From: Sulfuricurvum sp. PC08-66
GTDB lineage: Bacteria; Campylobacterota; Campylobacteria; Campylobacterales; Sulfurimonadaceae
Length of the DNA: 64,000 nucleotides
NCBI GenBank assembly: GCA_000830255.1
Contig: JQIT01000007.1
Coordinates: 1 to 64,000 of the forward strand
Direction: 5' to 3'
Made by a program: the position numbers and the translations under genes. Below, piece by piece: positions 48,162 to 55,782 of the stretch. The notes beneath the pieces were generated by a model that was given only the letters and a program-made list of their open reading frames with translations, was not told the origin of the DNA and made no database searches. Positions within the stretch are counted from its first letter, which is position 1; each line of letters begins with the position of its first letter.

Positions 48162-48562
48162 GTGCCATCGATGCCTATGTGCTTTTAGCCATTGGCGTGG
48201 GGCTGATGGCGGTGGAGATTTTTCTCTTTTCGTTTTACTTTTTTTGGATGGGATTGGGCTTTTTGCTTATCGGTCTCGTATCGATGGCAGTCGCTTTTGA
48301 GAGTGGGGTGGTGCAAATCGCCCTTGCTATGACCATCGGTGTGGTATTCGTGGTGCTCCTACGCGCCAAGATGGTCGCGCTGACTCAAAAGAGCCAGACC
48401 ACCCCCGAAGAGCACGCGCACACGGGTGGCATGGGCATTGTCGAACATGGTCGTATCAAGCTCGATGGCACCTATTGGCAGTGTGACGACGACCTCAAGG
48501 GGTATCACGATGGCGACAGAGTCGAGGTTCGCATCGAGGATAACCGCGCGAAATTGGTGTGA
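48158..48562 (+). CDS. NfeD-family membrane protein
   Basis: A 134-residue partner of the SPFH protein: three hydrophobic helices (about 5-28, 30-50, 52-72) and a C-terminal OB fold (about 85-134) with GxMGIVEHGRIKLDGTYWQ and a KxxLV end. It lacks the protease domain of long NfeD. Known as the membrane adapter of stomatin-type scaffolds. Confidence 0.9.
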   Translation: MSAIDAYVLLAIGVGLMAVEIFLFSFYFFWMGLGFLLIGLVSMAVAFESGVVQIALAMTIGVVFVVLLRAKMVALTQKSQTTPEEHAHTGGMGIVEHGRIKLDGTYWQCDDDLKGYHDGDRVEVRIEDNRAKLV

Positions 48563-48573
48563 GGGGGTAATTG

Positions 48574-48595
48574 GGAAGTGAGGCTTTAGCCTCGC
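48574..48595 (+). repeat. Palindromic repeat copy A, left edge of the AT-rich cassette
   Basis: GGAAGTGAGGC-TTTA-GCCTCGC: a 5-base stem hairpin with loop TTTA. It agrees in 21 of 22 bases, same orientation, with the left arm of the palindrome at 49433-49454. It begins 11 bases after the NfeD stop. Confidence 0.75.
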
Positions 48596-48651
48596 CAAAA
48601 GCTTCACAAAAAGTGTAATTTTTCACAATTTTAGATAAAGGGAAAACATTG

Positions 48652-48861
48652 ATGAGAGAATCTTTTAAAAGTAAAATCATCGATATATGCAATAAAAAAA
48701 TTGAAGTAAAAGGTGCAAATGTTGGATTGTCATTTTATGCTTTTTTTGCAAATAAAAATGACAATCCTGAGTTATTGATGGAAGTCGCAGAATGGTGGAT
48801 TTTAACAAACAAATTAGACCATTTTGAAAAAGCTGAAAAAATAAAGAAAATGCTTGAATAG
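48652..48861 (+). CDS. Small AT-rich hypothetical protein
   Basis: A 69-residue, mostly helical, lysine-rich protein with a central WWILTNK segment and a C-terminal HFEKAEKIKKML helix. I do not recognise it. It is much more AT-rich than the genes on either side and shares that composition with the acetyltransferase that follows 43 bases later. The ATG was preferred over the TTG directly before it. Confidence 0.55.
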   Translation: MRESFKSKIIDICNKKIEVKGANVGLSFYAFFANKNDNPELLMEVAEWWILTNKLDHFEKAEKIKKMLE

Positions 48862-48904
48862 TAGACTTTGCTTTCAAATTACGCCGCTAAAAGTTTCGTA
48901 GTTT

Positions 48905-49375
48905 ATGAAGAATTTATCAATGAATAATCTGGCAAATTCACCTCTTATAAGAAACGCAACTCATGATGATATTGAAAAAATGAAAAACTTGGTTTTAAGT
49001 TTAGTACATCTTGTATGTGATGAAACTATGCCAGATTGGTTTGCGGATACTTTAAGTGAAAAAAGTTTTTTTACAAGAATCAGTAGCGATGATTTTAAAC
49101 ATTTCATTTACGAAATAAATAATAATATTGTTGGGTTTGTGGCCATTAAAAATGATGAACATATTTATCATCTTTTTGTAGATAAGGCATATCAAGGACG
49201 AGGAATAGCTAAAGCTTTATGGCAACATACTAAATCCCAAAGTTCATATAGCCAGTTTAGTGTAAATTCATCAATTTTTGCAGTTAATGTCTACAAATCA
49301 TTTGGATTCCAAGAAATAGGTGAAATACAAAATTATAATGGATTAGTATATCAGCAAATGCAGTATGGAAAGTAA
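48905..49375 (+). CDS. GNAT-family N-acetyltransferase
   Basis: A 156-residue acetyl-CoA-dependent acetyltransferase. Motif A is clear: HLFVDKAYQGRGIAKALW (about 94-111, with the pyrophosphate-binding QGRGIA loop), followed by AVNVYKSFGF as motif B. The family start is usually near LIRNATHDD, so the ATG at 48920 is an alternative. Substrate unknown; small-molecule or toxin-type acetylation both possible. Very AT-rich, like its upstream neighbour; both lie between matching repeats. Confidence 0.82.
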   Translation: MKNLSMNNLANSPLIRNATHDDIEKMKNLVLSLVHLVCDETMPDWFADTLSEKSFFTRISSDDFKHFIYEINNNIVGFVAIKNDEHIYHLFVDKAYQGRGIAKALWQHTKSQSSYSQFSVNSSIFAVNVYKSFGFQEIGEIQNYNGLVYQQMQYGK

Positions 49376-49432
49376 GACTCTCCTATGCCTCCTATCACCG
49401 ACAACATAGACGTATTTGTCAAGAAGTTATTC

Positions 49433-49506
49433 GGAAGTGAGGCTCTAGCCTCGCAGATTTACCCCAATATTTATTAAGCTTTTTGCGGGGCTAGAGTCCC
49501 ACTTCC
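49433..49506. repeat. 74-bp palindromic repeat B, right edge of the AT-rich cassette
   Basis: Two 23-base arms (49433-49455 and 49484-49506), inverted with three mismatches, around a 28-base AT-rich spacer. The left arm repeats copy A at 48574; the right arm contains the 12 bases of copy C at 41519. It fills the convergent gap between the acetyltransferase and the radical SAM gene and is likely a bidirectional terminator, besides marking the cassette end. Confidence 0.75.
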
Positions 49507-49516
49507 TTCAGCAAAT

Positions 49517-50908
49517 TTATTGAGAAAATTTTATCCCCATGTTGTAGGTCGAAAAGGGAATAGCGCGATTGGGTTCTATCATGAAATTGCACTCGCGTTT
49601 GATATTGGTCGTGTCGAAATTGTAGCTGTCGCTAAACTCCATAATGACGATGCGATAGACATGCTCATACCCCATATCCGAAGGTGCCAAGAACGAGGGC
49701 CAACAGCAAAAGAGTTTTTGCTTGATTTTGTCGCTCACGATAGCCTCGCCCATCGCCGTATCGAGGCTGACGGTCTCGATGATGGTCTTGATAAAGGCGC
49801 GGTCTTGCTCAAAAGCGATAGTGCCTGTATGGGTGGTGACCATCTCTTTGGGGATTTGACCCGTCACGGGGAAGAGTTGCGCATAGTCGCCTACCATTTG
49901 TTTGGCGGCGTAGCCCACACCGATTTTGTGCGGGTCGCAGGGTAGGGGAATCATATCCTCTGCTGTGAAAGGGTTGCGTACATCGTCGATGACGCGTTGG
50001 CGAATCTCGGAGAGGGTGATACGAAAATCGCCTTGGGCTTCGATGCGACCTGCCTCTTGGACGGGCTGGAATACGACACCGCGTACACATCGATAGCGAC
50101 GTGAGAACTCGATGATGTCGCCAATTTCGTCGTCGTTTTGTCCCTTTTTGATGACGCATACGAGGGTGGTCGAGAGGTTGTAGCGCTCGAGGATTTCGAG
50201 TGCCGCTAGATGAATATCGTGCGTATCGCGACCGCGAATATCGCGTAGTACATCGCTACGCAAGGAATCGAACTGCAAATAGATCTCAAATCCTCCACCC
50301 AATGCCTTTAGCTCTTTGACGAAGGACTCCTCTTGCGCGATGCGAATGCCGTTGGTGTTGAGCATCAAATGGCGCACGGGCGAGGCTTTGAGGTAGCGCA
50401 AAATCTCTAGGATTTGTGGATGTGTGGTGGGTTCGCCACCTGTGACTTGTATGAGGTCAGGCTGGCTCTCGACGCGCAAAAGCGTGGCAAGCATCGCACG
50501 AATATCCTCCATCGAGCGGTGATTGCCCTTGCCTGGATGTGAGGAGAAGTAGCAGATATTACACGCCATGTTGCACTCATTGGTGATATTAAAAAGCGCC
50601 AAGCAGGGGTGGTTTTGGTGTTGGGGGCAGACGCCGCAATCGTAGGGGCAACCGCGAAGGACTTGGGTGTTGTGGGCTTCGGGTAGGTCAGGGGCTTTGA
50701 GGTATTCGTTGCACTGCTGATAGTAGGCGGCATCGGTGGAGATGAGCGCCATCGATTCACCACATGTGGGGCAAAATTTGCGCAGGTAGACATTGGAATC
50801 TTTGACGACGATATGGGCATCGACGAGTCGGTGTAGATTGCCACAGAGGTGACAAAAACTCTGCGTAGCGTGCCAAAAGAGGTCGTAGCTTTGGCTGTAG
50901 TGCGCCAT
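49517..50908 (-). CDS. Cysteine-rich radical SAM enzyme, Tes/MJ0619-like
   Basis: A 463-residue radical SAM protein. The SAM cluster is Cys112-x3-Cys116-x2-Cys119. Ahead of it stand three more cysteine groups: Cys19/Cys22, Cys46/Cys49 (zinc-ribbon-like) and Cys87-x3-Cys91-x2-Cys94 in the CPYDCGVCPQH motif, with Cys102 after it. This order is what I know from the MJ0619 and tetraether lipid synthase (Tes) family, which forms C-C bonds between lipid tails. A late Cys-Cys-Trp lies near residue 402. The start ATG overlaps the stop of a 36-residue lipoprotein gene, behind an Lgt homologue. A lipid-modifying role is inferred, not shown. Confidence 0.82.
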   Translation of the reverse strand: MAHYSQSYDLFWHATQSFCHLCGNLHRLVDAHIVVKDSNVYLRKFCPTCGESMALISTDAAYYQQCNEYLKAPDLPEAHNTQVLRGCPYDCGVCPQHQNHPCLALFNITNECNMACNICYFSSHPGKGNHRSMEDIRAMLATLLRVESQPDLIQVTGGEPTTHPQILEILRYLKASPVRHLMLNTNGIRIAQEESFVKELKALGGGFEIYLQFDSLRSDVLRDIRGRDTHDIHLAALEILERYNLSTTLVCVIKKGQNDDEIGDIIEFSRRYRCVRGVVFQPVQEAGRIEAQGDFRITLSEIRQRVIDDVRNPFTAEDMIPLPCDPHKIGVGYAAKQMVGDYAQLFPVTGQIPKEMVTTHTGTIAFEQDRAFIKTIIETVSLDTAMGEAIVSDKIKQKLFCCWPSFLAPSDMGYEHVYRIVIMEFSDSYNFDTTNIKRECNFMIEPNRAIPFSTYNMGIKFSQ

Positions 50909-51018
50909 TAGAAATTTTCACTGTGTTGTGAAGGAACATTTCCCATGCGAATGACACATCCCATCGAGGCAAAGCCCACCACACCCATAAGCAATAAAAT
51001 CCAAAAACCTTTTTTCAT
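50908..51018 (-). CDS. 36-residue putative lipoprotein
   Basis: A short frame with two N-terminal lysines, a hydrophobic stretch of about 15 residues and ASMGC at 17-21, a lipobox-like cleavage site, leaving a 16-residue mature peptide ending SQHSENF. AGGAG 6 bases before the ATG is a strong ribosome site. The ATG overlaps the Lgt-like stop by 4 bases and its stop overlaps the radical SAM start by 1 (TAATG), so all three are translated together. Too short for similarity to be judged. Confidence 0.65.
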   Translation of the reverse strand: MKKGFWILLLMGVVGFASMGCVIRMGNVPSQHSENF

Positions 51019-51704
51019 CTTTTTCTCCTAGCATTGAGATAGTAGCTAAGCGCATAGAGGAGGAGTCCCAAGGTGACCCATTGAAAAACATTGAGTCCCC
51101 ACGCGAGGGTGGCATAGGGCTTGAGAAATTCCCATACGAAACGCTGGAGAGCATAATAGCCAATAAATTGATAGAAAACTATTTGGTTAAAATCTGTGCG
51201 TCGATAGCGATAGAGCCAAAGCGAATAGCCAAAAAAGAGCGCCATCGCGATACTCTCATAGAGCTGTACAGGGTGACGCGCTATGCCATCCCCAAAATCA
51301 ACGCCCCAAGGCAGTGTCGTGGCGATGCCATAGGTGTAGTCCTCGATACCTGACAAAAAACAGCCGATGCGTCCTACAGCGATCCCGATAGCCAACGAGG
51401 GGACGAAGTAGGCGCCTGTGGAGCCACTCATGCGCGTGAGTTTTTTGTAGAGTTCTACGGCAATCACACCGCCTGCCACCGCACCTAAGACCGATTTACC
51501 AATCGCAAAACTCTCTAGGGAGAGGTAGGTATTGAGTGTGCCAAGCCCAAAAGCGCCCACTGTCACACCCACCAAAAGTATCGCATAGTAGCCATAGCGT
51601 AGGCTCTCATCGAGGACAATTGGGGTAGGGCGACGCACTACAAAGCGTGCCACCAAAAGTGCACTCAGATAGGCTAATAGGTCAAAGAGGAGATGAATCG
51701 TCAC
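51015..51704 (-). CDS. Divergent prolipoprotein diacylglyceryl transferase (Lgt)-like protein
   Basis: A 229-residue polytopic membrane protein with about six helices. The Lgt signature region is recognisable at GRIGCFLSGIEDYTYG (about 121-136), followed by LPWGVDFGDG and RHPVQLYES. Standard Lgt has GRIGNFxNxE; here the first Asn is Cys and the second Ser, while the Arg and HPxQLYE are kept. It is therefore a paralogue of changed or unknown substrate rather than the housekeeping enzyme. Its start overlaps a small membrane-protein gene by 4 bases. Confidence 0.78.
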   Translation of the reverse strand: MTIHLLFDLLAYLSALLVARFVVRRPTPIVLDESLRYGYYAILLVGVTVGAFGLGTLNTYLSLESFAIGKSVLGAVAGGVIAVELYKKLTRMSGSTGAYFVPSLAIGIAVGRIGCFLSGIEDYTYGIATTLPWGVDFGDGIARHPVQLYESIAMALFFGYSLWLYRYRRTDFNQIVFYQFIGYYALQRFVWEFLKPYATLAWGLNVFQWVTLGLLLYALSYYLNARRKR

Positions 51705-52000
51705 GAAATCGCACTAACACACCCTAGCGAGAGCACCATGACCAATCCCCAAAGATAGGCATTTCCTATCCAAAAAGCTTTGGTGTAGGTAGTAGGATGA
51801 AAGTAGGGTCGCATAGCTCTAAAAGAGTAGCCGTATGCCCCAATGCCAAGCAGACCAAAGAGTATCATGAGAATTTGCGCGAGAAGGGCATCATCGATGG
51901 AGAGCGTAGCCAGCGCGAAGAGAAAATAGGTAAAAGCCAAAGCGACGGTGCCCAAAAGATAGAGGGTAATACTAGCCACAAAAGAGAATTTGTTGCTACT
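51701..52000 (-). CDS. Small three-helix membrane protein
   Basis: A 99-residue integral membrane protein with hydrophobic stretches at about 8-32, 38-58 and 76-96. I do not recognise the family. The frame has no good ATG; I use the TTG that overlaps the msbA stop, with GTG at 52030 as an alternative adding ten residues. Its stop overlaps the Lgt-like start by 4 bases, tying msbA to the lipid-modification genes. Confidence 0.6.
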   Translation of the reverse strand, partial: SSNKFSFVASITLYLLGTVALAFTYFLFALATLSIDDALLAQILMILFGLLGIGAYGYSFRAMRPYFHPTTYTKAFWIGNAYLWGLVMVLSLGCVSAIS

Positions 52001-53699
52001 CAAAACTGCCTGCCAATCGACGGTATTCGTCACTCTTTGAGAGTAGCTCTTGGTGCGTTCCTCGGTCGATGATACGCCCCTCTTTGAAGAGCAAAATCGT
52101 GTGTGCATGCTCGATGGTGGAGAGGCGATGGGCGATGATGAAGGTGAATTTGTCACGTGTGAGGCTCTCTAGTGCCTCTTGGATACGTTTTTCACTTTGG
52201 TTATCGAGTGCCGAAGTCGCCTCATCGAGGATGAGAATATCTGCATTTTTGTAGAGAGCGCGTGCGATGGCGATGCGTTGACGCTGTCCGCCTGAGAGGT
52301 TGGCACCAAACTCATCCAGCGTAGTATCGATGCCTTGGGGGAGTGCCTCGACGAATTTGGTCGCATCTGCGGCAGCCAGAGCAGAGTAGATTTGCGCTTC
52401 GTCGTAGCTGTTGCCGTAGGCAACATTGGCACCCAAAGAGTCTTGGAAGATGTAGACACGTTGCGAGACGATGGCGGTGTGTTGGCGTAGACTCTTGATA
52501 TCGAGTGTCTTGATATCGATACCGTTGAAAGTGATGGTGCCTTGGGTAGGGTCATAGAAGCGCAAGATGAGATTCACCAAGGAGCTTTTGCCACCGCCAC
52601 TGTCACCTACGAGGGCGATGATTTGCCCCTTTTGCATGGTGAGGTTGATGTCGTGCAGGGCTACTTTGTCGCCATAGGAGAGTCCTACGCCCTCAAACGT
52701 GATAGTCTGAATCGGTGCATCGAGCGTATGTGACCCGTCGTGCATGGTCGATTGCTCGTCAAAAACTTTGCTCACACGTTGCGTCGCGGCGACACCGTCT
52801 TGCATCTGGTTCAAAAGCTCTGCACTTTTGCGAATAGGGTCATAAAGCATCCCCACCGCGGTCAAAAAGGCGAAAAGCTCCCCTTGGGTCATGGTGCCAT
52901 CGATGACTGCCATGCCCCCTACGATGAGAATCGTGGCAATTCCAAACGCCCCAAAAATCTCCATCATAGGGCTGACGAACTCGAAGGTGCGCACCCCTTT
53001 CATGTTGATTTTGAAAAAGGCGTTGTTCTCTTTGGCGAAGCGCTCTAGTTCGATGGTTTCGGTGGTGTTGGCTTTGATAATTTCGATGTTGTTAAAGACC
53101 TCAGTGAGACGCGAAGTGACATCGGCGTTTTTCTCTTGGGAGAGGTGCGAGATGCGCTTCATACGACGTGCCAGCCACGCCAAAGGTATCACCGTCGTAG
53201 GCAGTACCACCAGAGCATAAAAAGCGAGAGTGGGATTGAGCGAGATGGCGTAGACGGTCAAACCTATCACGACGATAGCGTCACGCAGTAGTTCTGGGAT
53301 GATACGTGCCACGACGTATTGGATACGTGCGATGTCGTTTGAGAGGCGTGAGATGAGTTCGCCTGAGCGTGAATTGGTAAAAAAGAGCATATCGAGATGC
53401 ATCATATGTGCAAGTAGGCGTTCGCGCAGTTGCCGTACGATGTCCTGACCGATGTAGTTGGTGAAGTAGGCTTGGACGTAGCGACCAACGCCCTTGATGA
53501 TGTAGAGTGCGACGAGTCCCATCGGTACGATGTAGAGCATCGTGACATTTTTGGCGACAAGGATCTCATCGATAGTGCGTTTGAGAATCTCAGCCACACC
53601 TACGGTGCCAATGGCAGAGCCGATGACACCCAAAAAGACCAAGAAAAAGGTGAATTTATACTCTTTGAAATAGGGCAAAAAATAGCGAATCATATACAT
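51996..53699 (-). CDS. msbA: MsbA-type ABC lipid exporter (half transporter)
   Basis: Flips lipid A-core or related lipids across the inner membrane. The 567-residue protein has an N-terminal six-helix exporter domain (about 1-310) and an ATPase domain with Walker A GDSGGGKSS (near 358-366), the LSGGQRQ signature, and Walker B ILILDEATSALD. In Campylobacter the gene follows cysS in the same order. Start chosen just after the cysS stop; an ATG two codons later is equally possible. The first extra 27 codons of the longer frame lie in cysS. Confidence 0.92.
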   Translation of the reverse strand: MYMIRYFLPYFKEYKFTFFLVFLGVIGSAIGTVGVAEILKRTIDEILVAKNVTMLYIVPMGLVALYIIKGVGRYVQAYFTNYIGQDIVRQLRERLLAHMMHLDMLFFTNSRSGELISRLSNDIARIQYVVARIIPELLRDAIVVIGLTVYAISLNPTLAFYALVVLPTTVIPLAWLARRMKRISHLSQEKNADVTSRLTEVFNNIEIIKANTTETIELERFAKENNAFFKINMKGVRTFEFVSPMMEIFGAFGIATILIVGGMAVIDGTMTQGELFAFLTAVGMLYDPIRKSAELLNQMQDGVAATQRVSKVFDEQSTMHDGSHTLDAPIQTITFEGVGLSYGDKVALHDINLTMQKGQIIALVGDSGGGKSSLVNLILRFYDPTQGTITFNGIDIKTLDIKSLRQHTAIVSQRVYIFQDSLGANVAYGNSYDEAQIYSALAAADATKFVEALPQGIDTTLDEFGANLSGGQRQRIAIARALYKNADILILDEATSALDNQSEKRIQEALESLTRDKFTFIIAHRLSTIEHAHTILLFKEGRIIDRGTHQELLSKSDEYRRLAGSFE

Positions 53700-53700
53700 G

Positions 53701-55101
53701 CTACGCACGCTCCCATTTGGTGCCATCGACGGTATCCATGATGGCGATACCTCTCTCGATGAGCTGTTGACGCAATGCATCCGCGGTGGCGAAATCTTTG
53801 GCTTTTTTGGCTTCGTGGCGTTGGGCGAGGAGGGCTTCGATAGCCTCTATCTCTTGGGATGAGAAACCAAACTGAAAATAGGCATACGCATCGAGACTGC
53901 CTAGCCCCATGACACGCTCGATATAGGCAAGATTGGCAAGGGCTTGGGTTTTTATGGCTTTGTTTTTGGGGTCATTATCAAGCACATCATTGGCGTGTGA
54001 GAGCATCGCATCGATGAGGGCAAACACCTTGGAGGTGTTCATGTCATCGTGTAGGGCTTCCAATAGCTCTACTTGGAAAGGTGTCTCGAGTGCGGTCGAT
54101 GCCATACCGTAGAGGCGCTTTTTGAGGCGGTAGAGTCTATCGAGACGTTTTTTGCTTGCCAACAAATCCTCTTCGAAAAAGTGCAAATCGCTTCGATAGT
54201 GTGTGCTCAACAGATAAAAGCGCAACACTTCACCGTGATAGTGCTCAAGCGCGTCTTTGAGGAAAAAGCTATTGCCTAGAGATTTGCTCATCTTCTCTCC
54301 ACCGATAGTGACAAAGCCATTGTGCACCCAAAAATTGGCCAGCTCTACGCCTGTAGCACAGCGCGATTGTGCCGCCTCGTTTTCATGATGGGGGAACAAT
54401 AAATCTGCTCCACCGCCATGAATATCGATAGCATATTCACCTTGCGACCCAAAGGTAGACTCTATCATGGCAGAGCATTCGATATGCCACCCTGGGCGAC
54501 CTCTGCCAAGGGCTGAATCGAAGGCTATTTCATGACTGTTTTTGGCAGGTTTCCAGAGGGCAAAATCGTTAGGGTGACGTTTGGTATGCTCCTCCTCGAG
54601 GCGCGATTGGGTTTGGGACTCATCGATAGCACGGTGTGAGAGACTAAAATAGCGCTCATCTTGCGTGGTATCAAAATAGACTGTACCGTCGAATGATTGA
54701 TAGGCAAAACCTTTTTCGATAAGTGTATGTATCATATGTACCATCGCATCGATATGGTCGGTCGCTTTAGGCATTTGGGTGGGTGTGAGGCAGTTAAGCG
54801 CTTCCATTTCAGTGTTGTAGCGCTCGATATAGTAGGAGGTGAGTTCGAGGAGCGTTTGACCTGTTTGGGAGAGTTTATTCAAAATTTTGTCATCGATATC
54901 GGTGATATTTTTGACGTAGGTCACCTCGTAGCCACTGCCCATAAGTACGCGACGTAGAAGGTCAAAGACCACCGAACTACGCGCATGTCCCAAGTGTGCA
55001 TCGTCATAGACGGTAGGACCACACACATACATCGAGACTTTGCCTTCGTGCAGAGGGATAAAGGGGCGTTTGGTTTTGGTGACAGAGTCAAAAAGATACA
55101 T
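53701..55101 (-). CDS. cysS: Cysteinyl-tRNA synthetase
   Basis: Class I synthetase charging tRNA-Cys. The zinc and substrate motif CGPTVYDDAHLGHARS (HIGH-like) lies near 27-42, zinc ligands include GWHIECSAM, and GEKMSKSLGN (near 265) is the KMSKS loop. From this ATG the protein is 466 residues, the family length. One base separates its stop from the MsbA start. Confidence 0.96.
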   Translation of the reverse strand: MYLFDSVTKTKRPFIPLHEGKVSMYVCGPTVYDDAHLGHARSSVVFDLLRRVLMGSGYEVTYVKNITDIDDKILNKLSQTGQTLLELTSYYIERYNTEMEALNCLTPTQMPKATDHIDAMVHMIHTLIEKGFAYQSFDGTVYFDTTQDERYFSLSHRAIDESQTQSRLEEEHTKRHPNDFALWKPAKNSHEIAFDSALGRGRPGWHIECSAMIESTFGSQGEYAIDIHGGGADLLFPHHENEAAQSRCATGVELANFWVHNGFVTIGGEKMSKSLGNSFFLKDALEHYHGEVLRFYLLSTHYRSDLHFFEEDLLASKKRLDRLYRLKKRLYGMASTALETPFQVELLEALHDDMNTSKVFALIDAMLSHANDVLDNDPKNKAIKTQALANLAYIERVMGLGSLDAYAYFQFGFSSQEIEAIEALLAQRHEAKKAKDFATADALRQQLIERGIAIMDTVDGTKWERA

Positions 55102-55177
55102 GAGGAGCCATTTTTTAGGGATGCAAAAGCGTATTATAGCCAATCGCACTCAAGTGGTGTTGGCTTTGGGTCTTGGG

Positions 55178-55183
55178 TATAAT
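55178..55183 (+). promoter_or_regulatory. -10 element for the methyltransferase gene
   Basis: TATAAT followed by GGCG, 24 bases before the ATG, in the divergent region between cysS and the methyltransferase; AAAGGAT sits before the ATG. Confidence 0.55.
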
Positions 55184-55206
55184 GGCGCTTTACAAAAAGG
55201 ATAATC

Positions 55207-55782
55207 ATGGCACGACTCAACACCACCACCTACCAATCACGTCACACACAAAATCTCAGCACGTTGGCCTCTTTTGTCAAGGAGGATGCCAAAACGGTTT
55301 TGGAGATTGGACCAGGTGGGGTGTTGCGTATGTTTGCTCCTTATATGAGGAGAAATATCTTTGGGCGTCTCCTCAAAGCTATAGAGAAGCCGTTGCGCCG
55401 TATCGCGTTTTTGCCCCTAGAGTCGTTCGAGCCTTTTGAGATATTAGAATCCCTCAAAGCGAGTCAGCCACATCTCACGGTCGTAGATATTCACGACCGC
55501 ACGCTCAACGGTATCCAAGCCAAAAATGCAGGGCGCTATCCCATCTCGACGCGCATCCACGATATCGCTCAAGCCCCTTTCCCCGAACAGAGCTTCGATG
55601 TGGTGGTCTGCAATGCGGTGATTAATTGGCCTAGTCAAGATTACAAAACGATGATTGACAATGTCGTAGCCAGCACCAAAGTGGGCGGTTATATGTTACT
55701 CACGACCAATTTTCAAAGCTACATCGACGCCAAAAGTAACCTCAAACAAGTAGCACGCGATATTTATCAACGTATTGCTTAG
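55207..55782 (+). CDS. Class I SAM-dependent methyltransferase
   Basis: A 191-residue methyltransferase of the UbiE/Methyltransf_11 type: motif I is VLEIGPGG (about 31-38), an acidic residue follows later in VVDIHDR, and FDVVVCNAVINW is motif IV. Substrate unknown. It lies alone between the divergent cysS operon and the convergent murJ, with which it overlaps by four bases. Not part of the cysS-murJ block as I remember it in Campylobacter. Confidence 0.83.
   Translation: MARLNTTTYQSRHTQNLSTLASFVKEDAKTVLEIGPGGVLRMFAPYMRRNIFGRLLKAIEKPLRRIAFLPLESFEPFEILESLKASQPHLTVVDIHDRTLNGIQAKNAGRYPISTRIHDIAQAPFPEQSFDVVVCNAVINWPSQDYKTMIDNVVASTKVGGYMLLTTNFQSYIDAKSNLKQVARDIYQRIA

Noticed and set aside
49385-49477. 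30-codon frame running into palindrome B
   Set aside because: No ribosome site; its end is built from repeat sequence. It may be a remnant of a gene displaced by the cassette, but that cannot be shown here.
49433-49506. Integron attC site
   Set aside because: The size and imperfect palindrome are suggestive, but the core sites GTTRRRY and RYYYAAC are not present at the ends and no integrase is seen.
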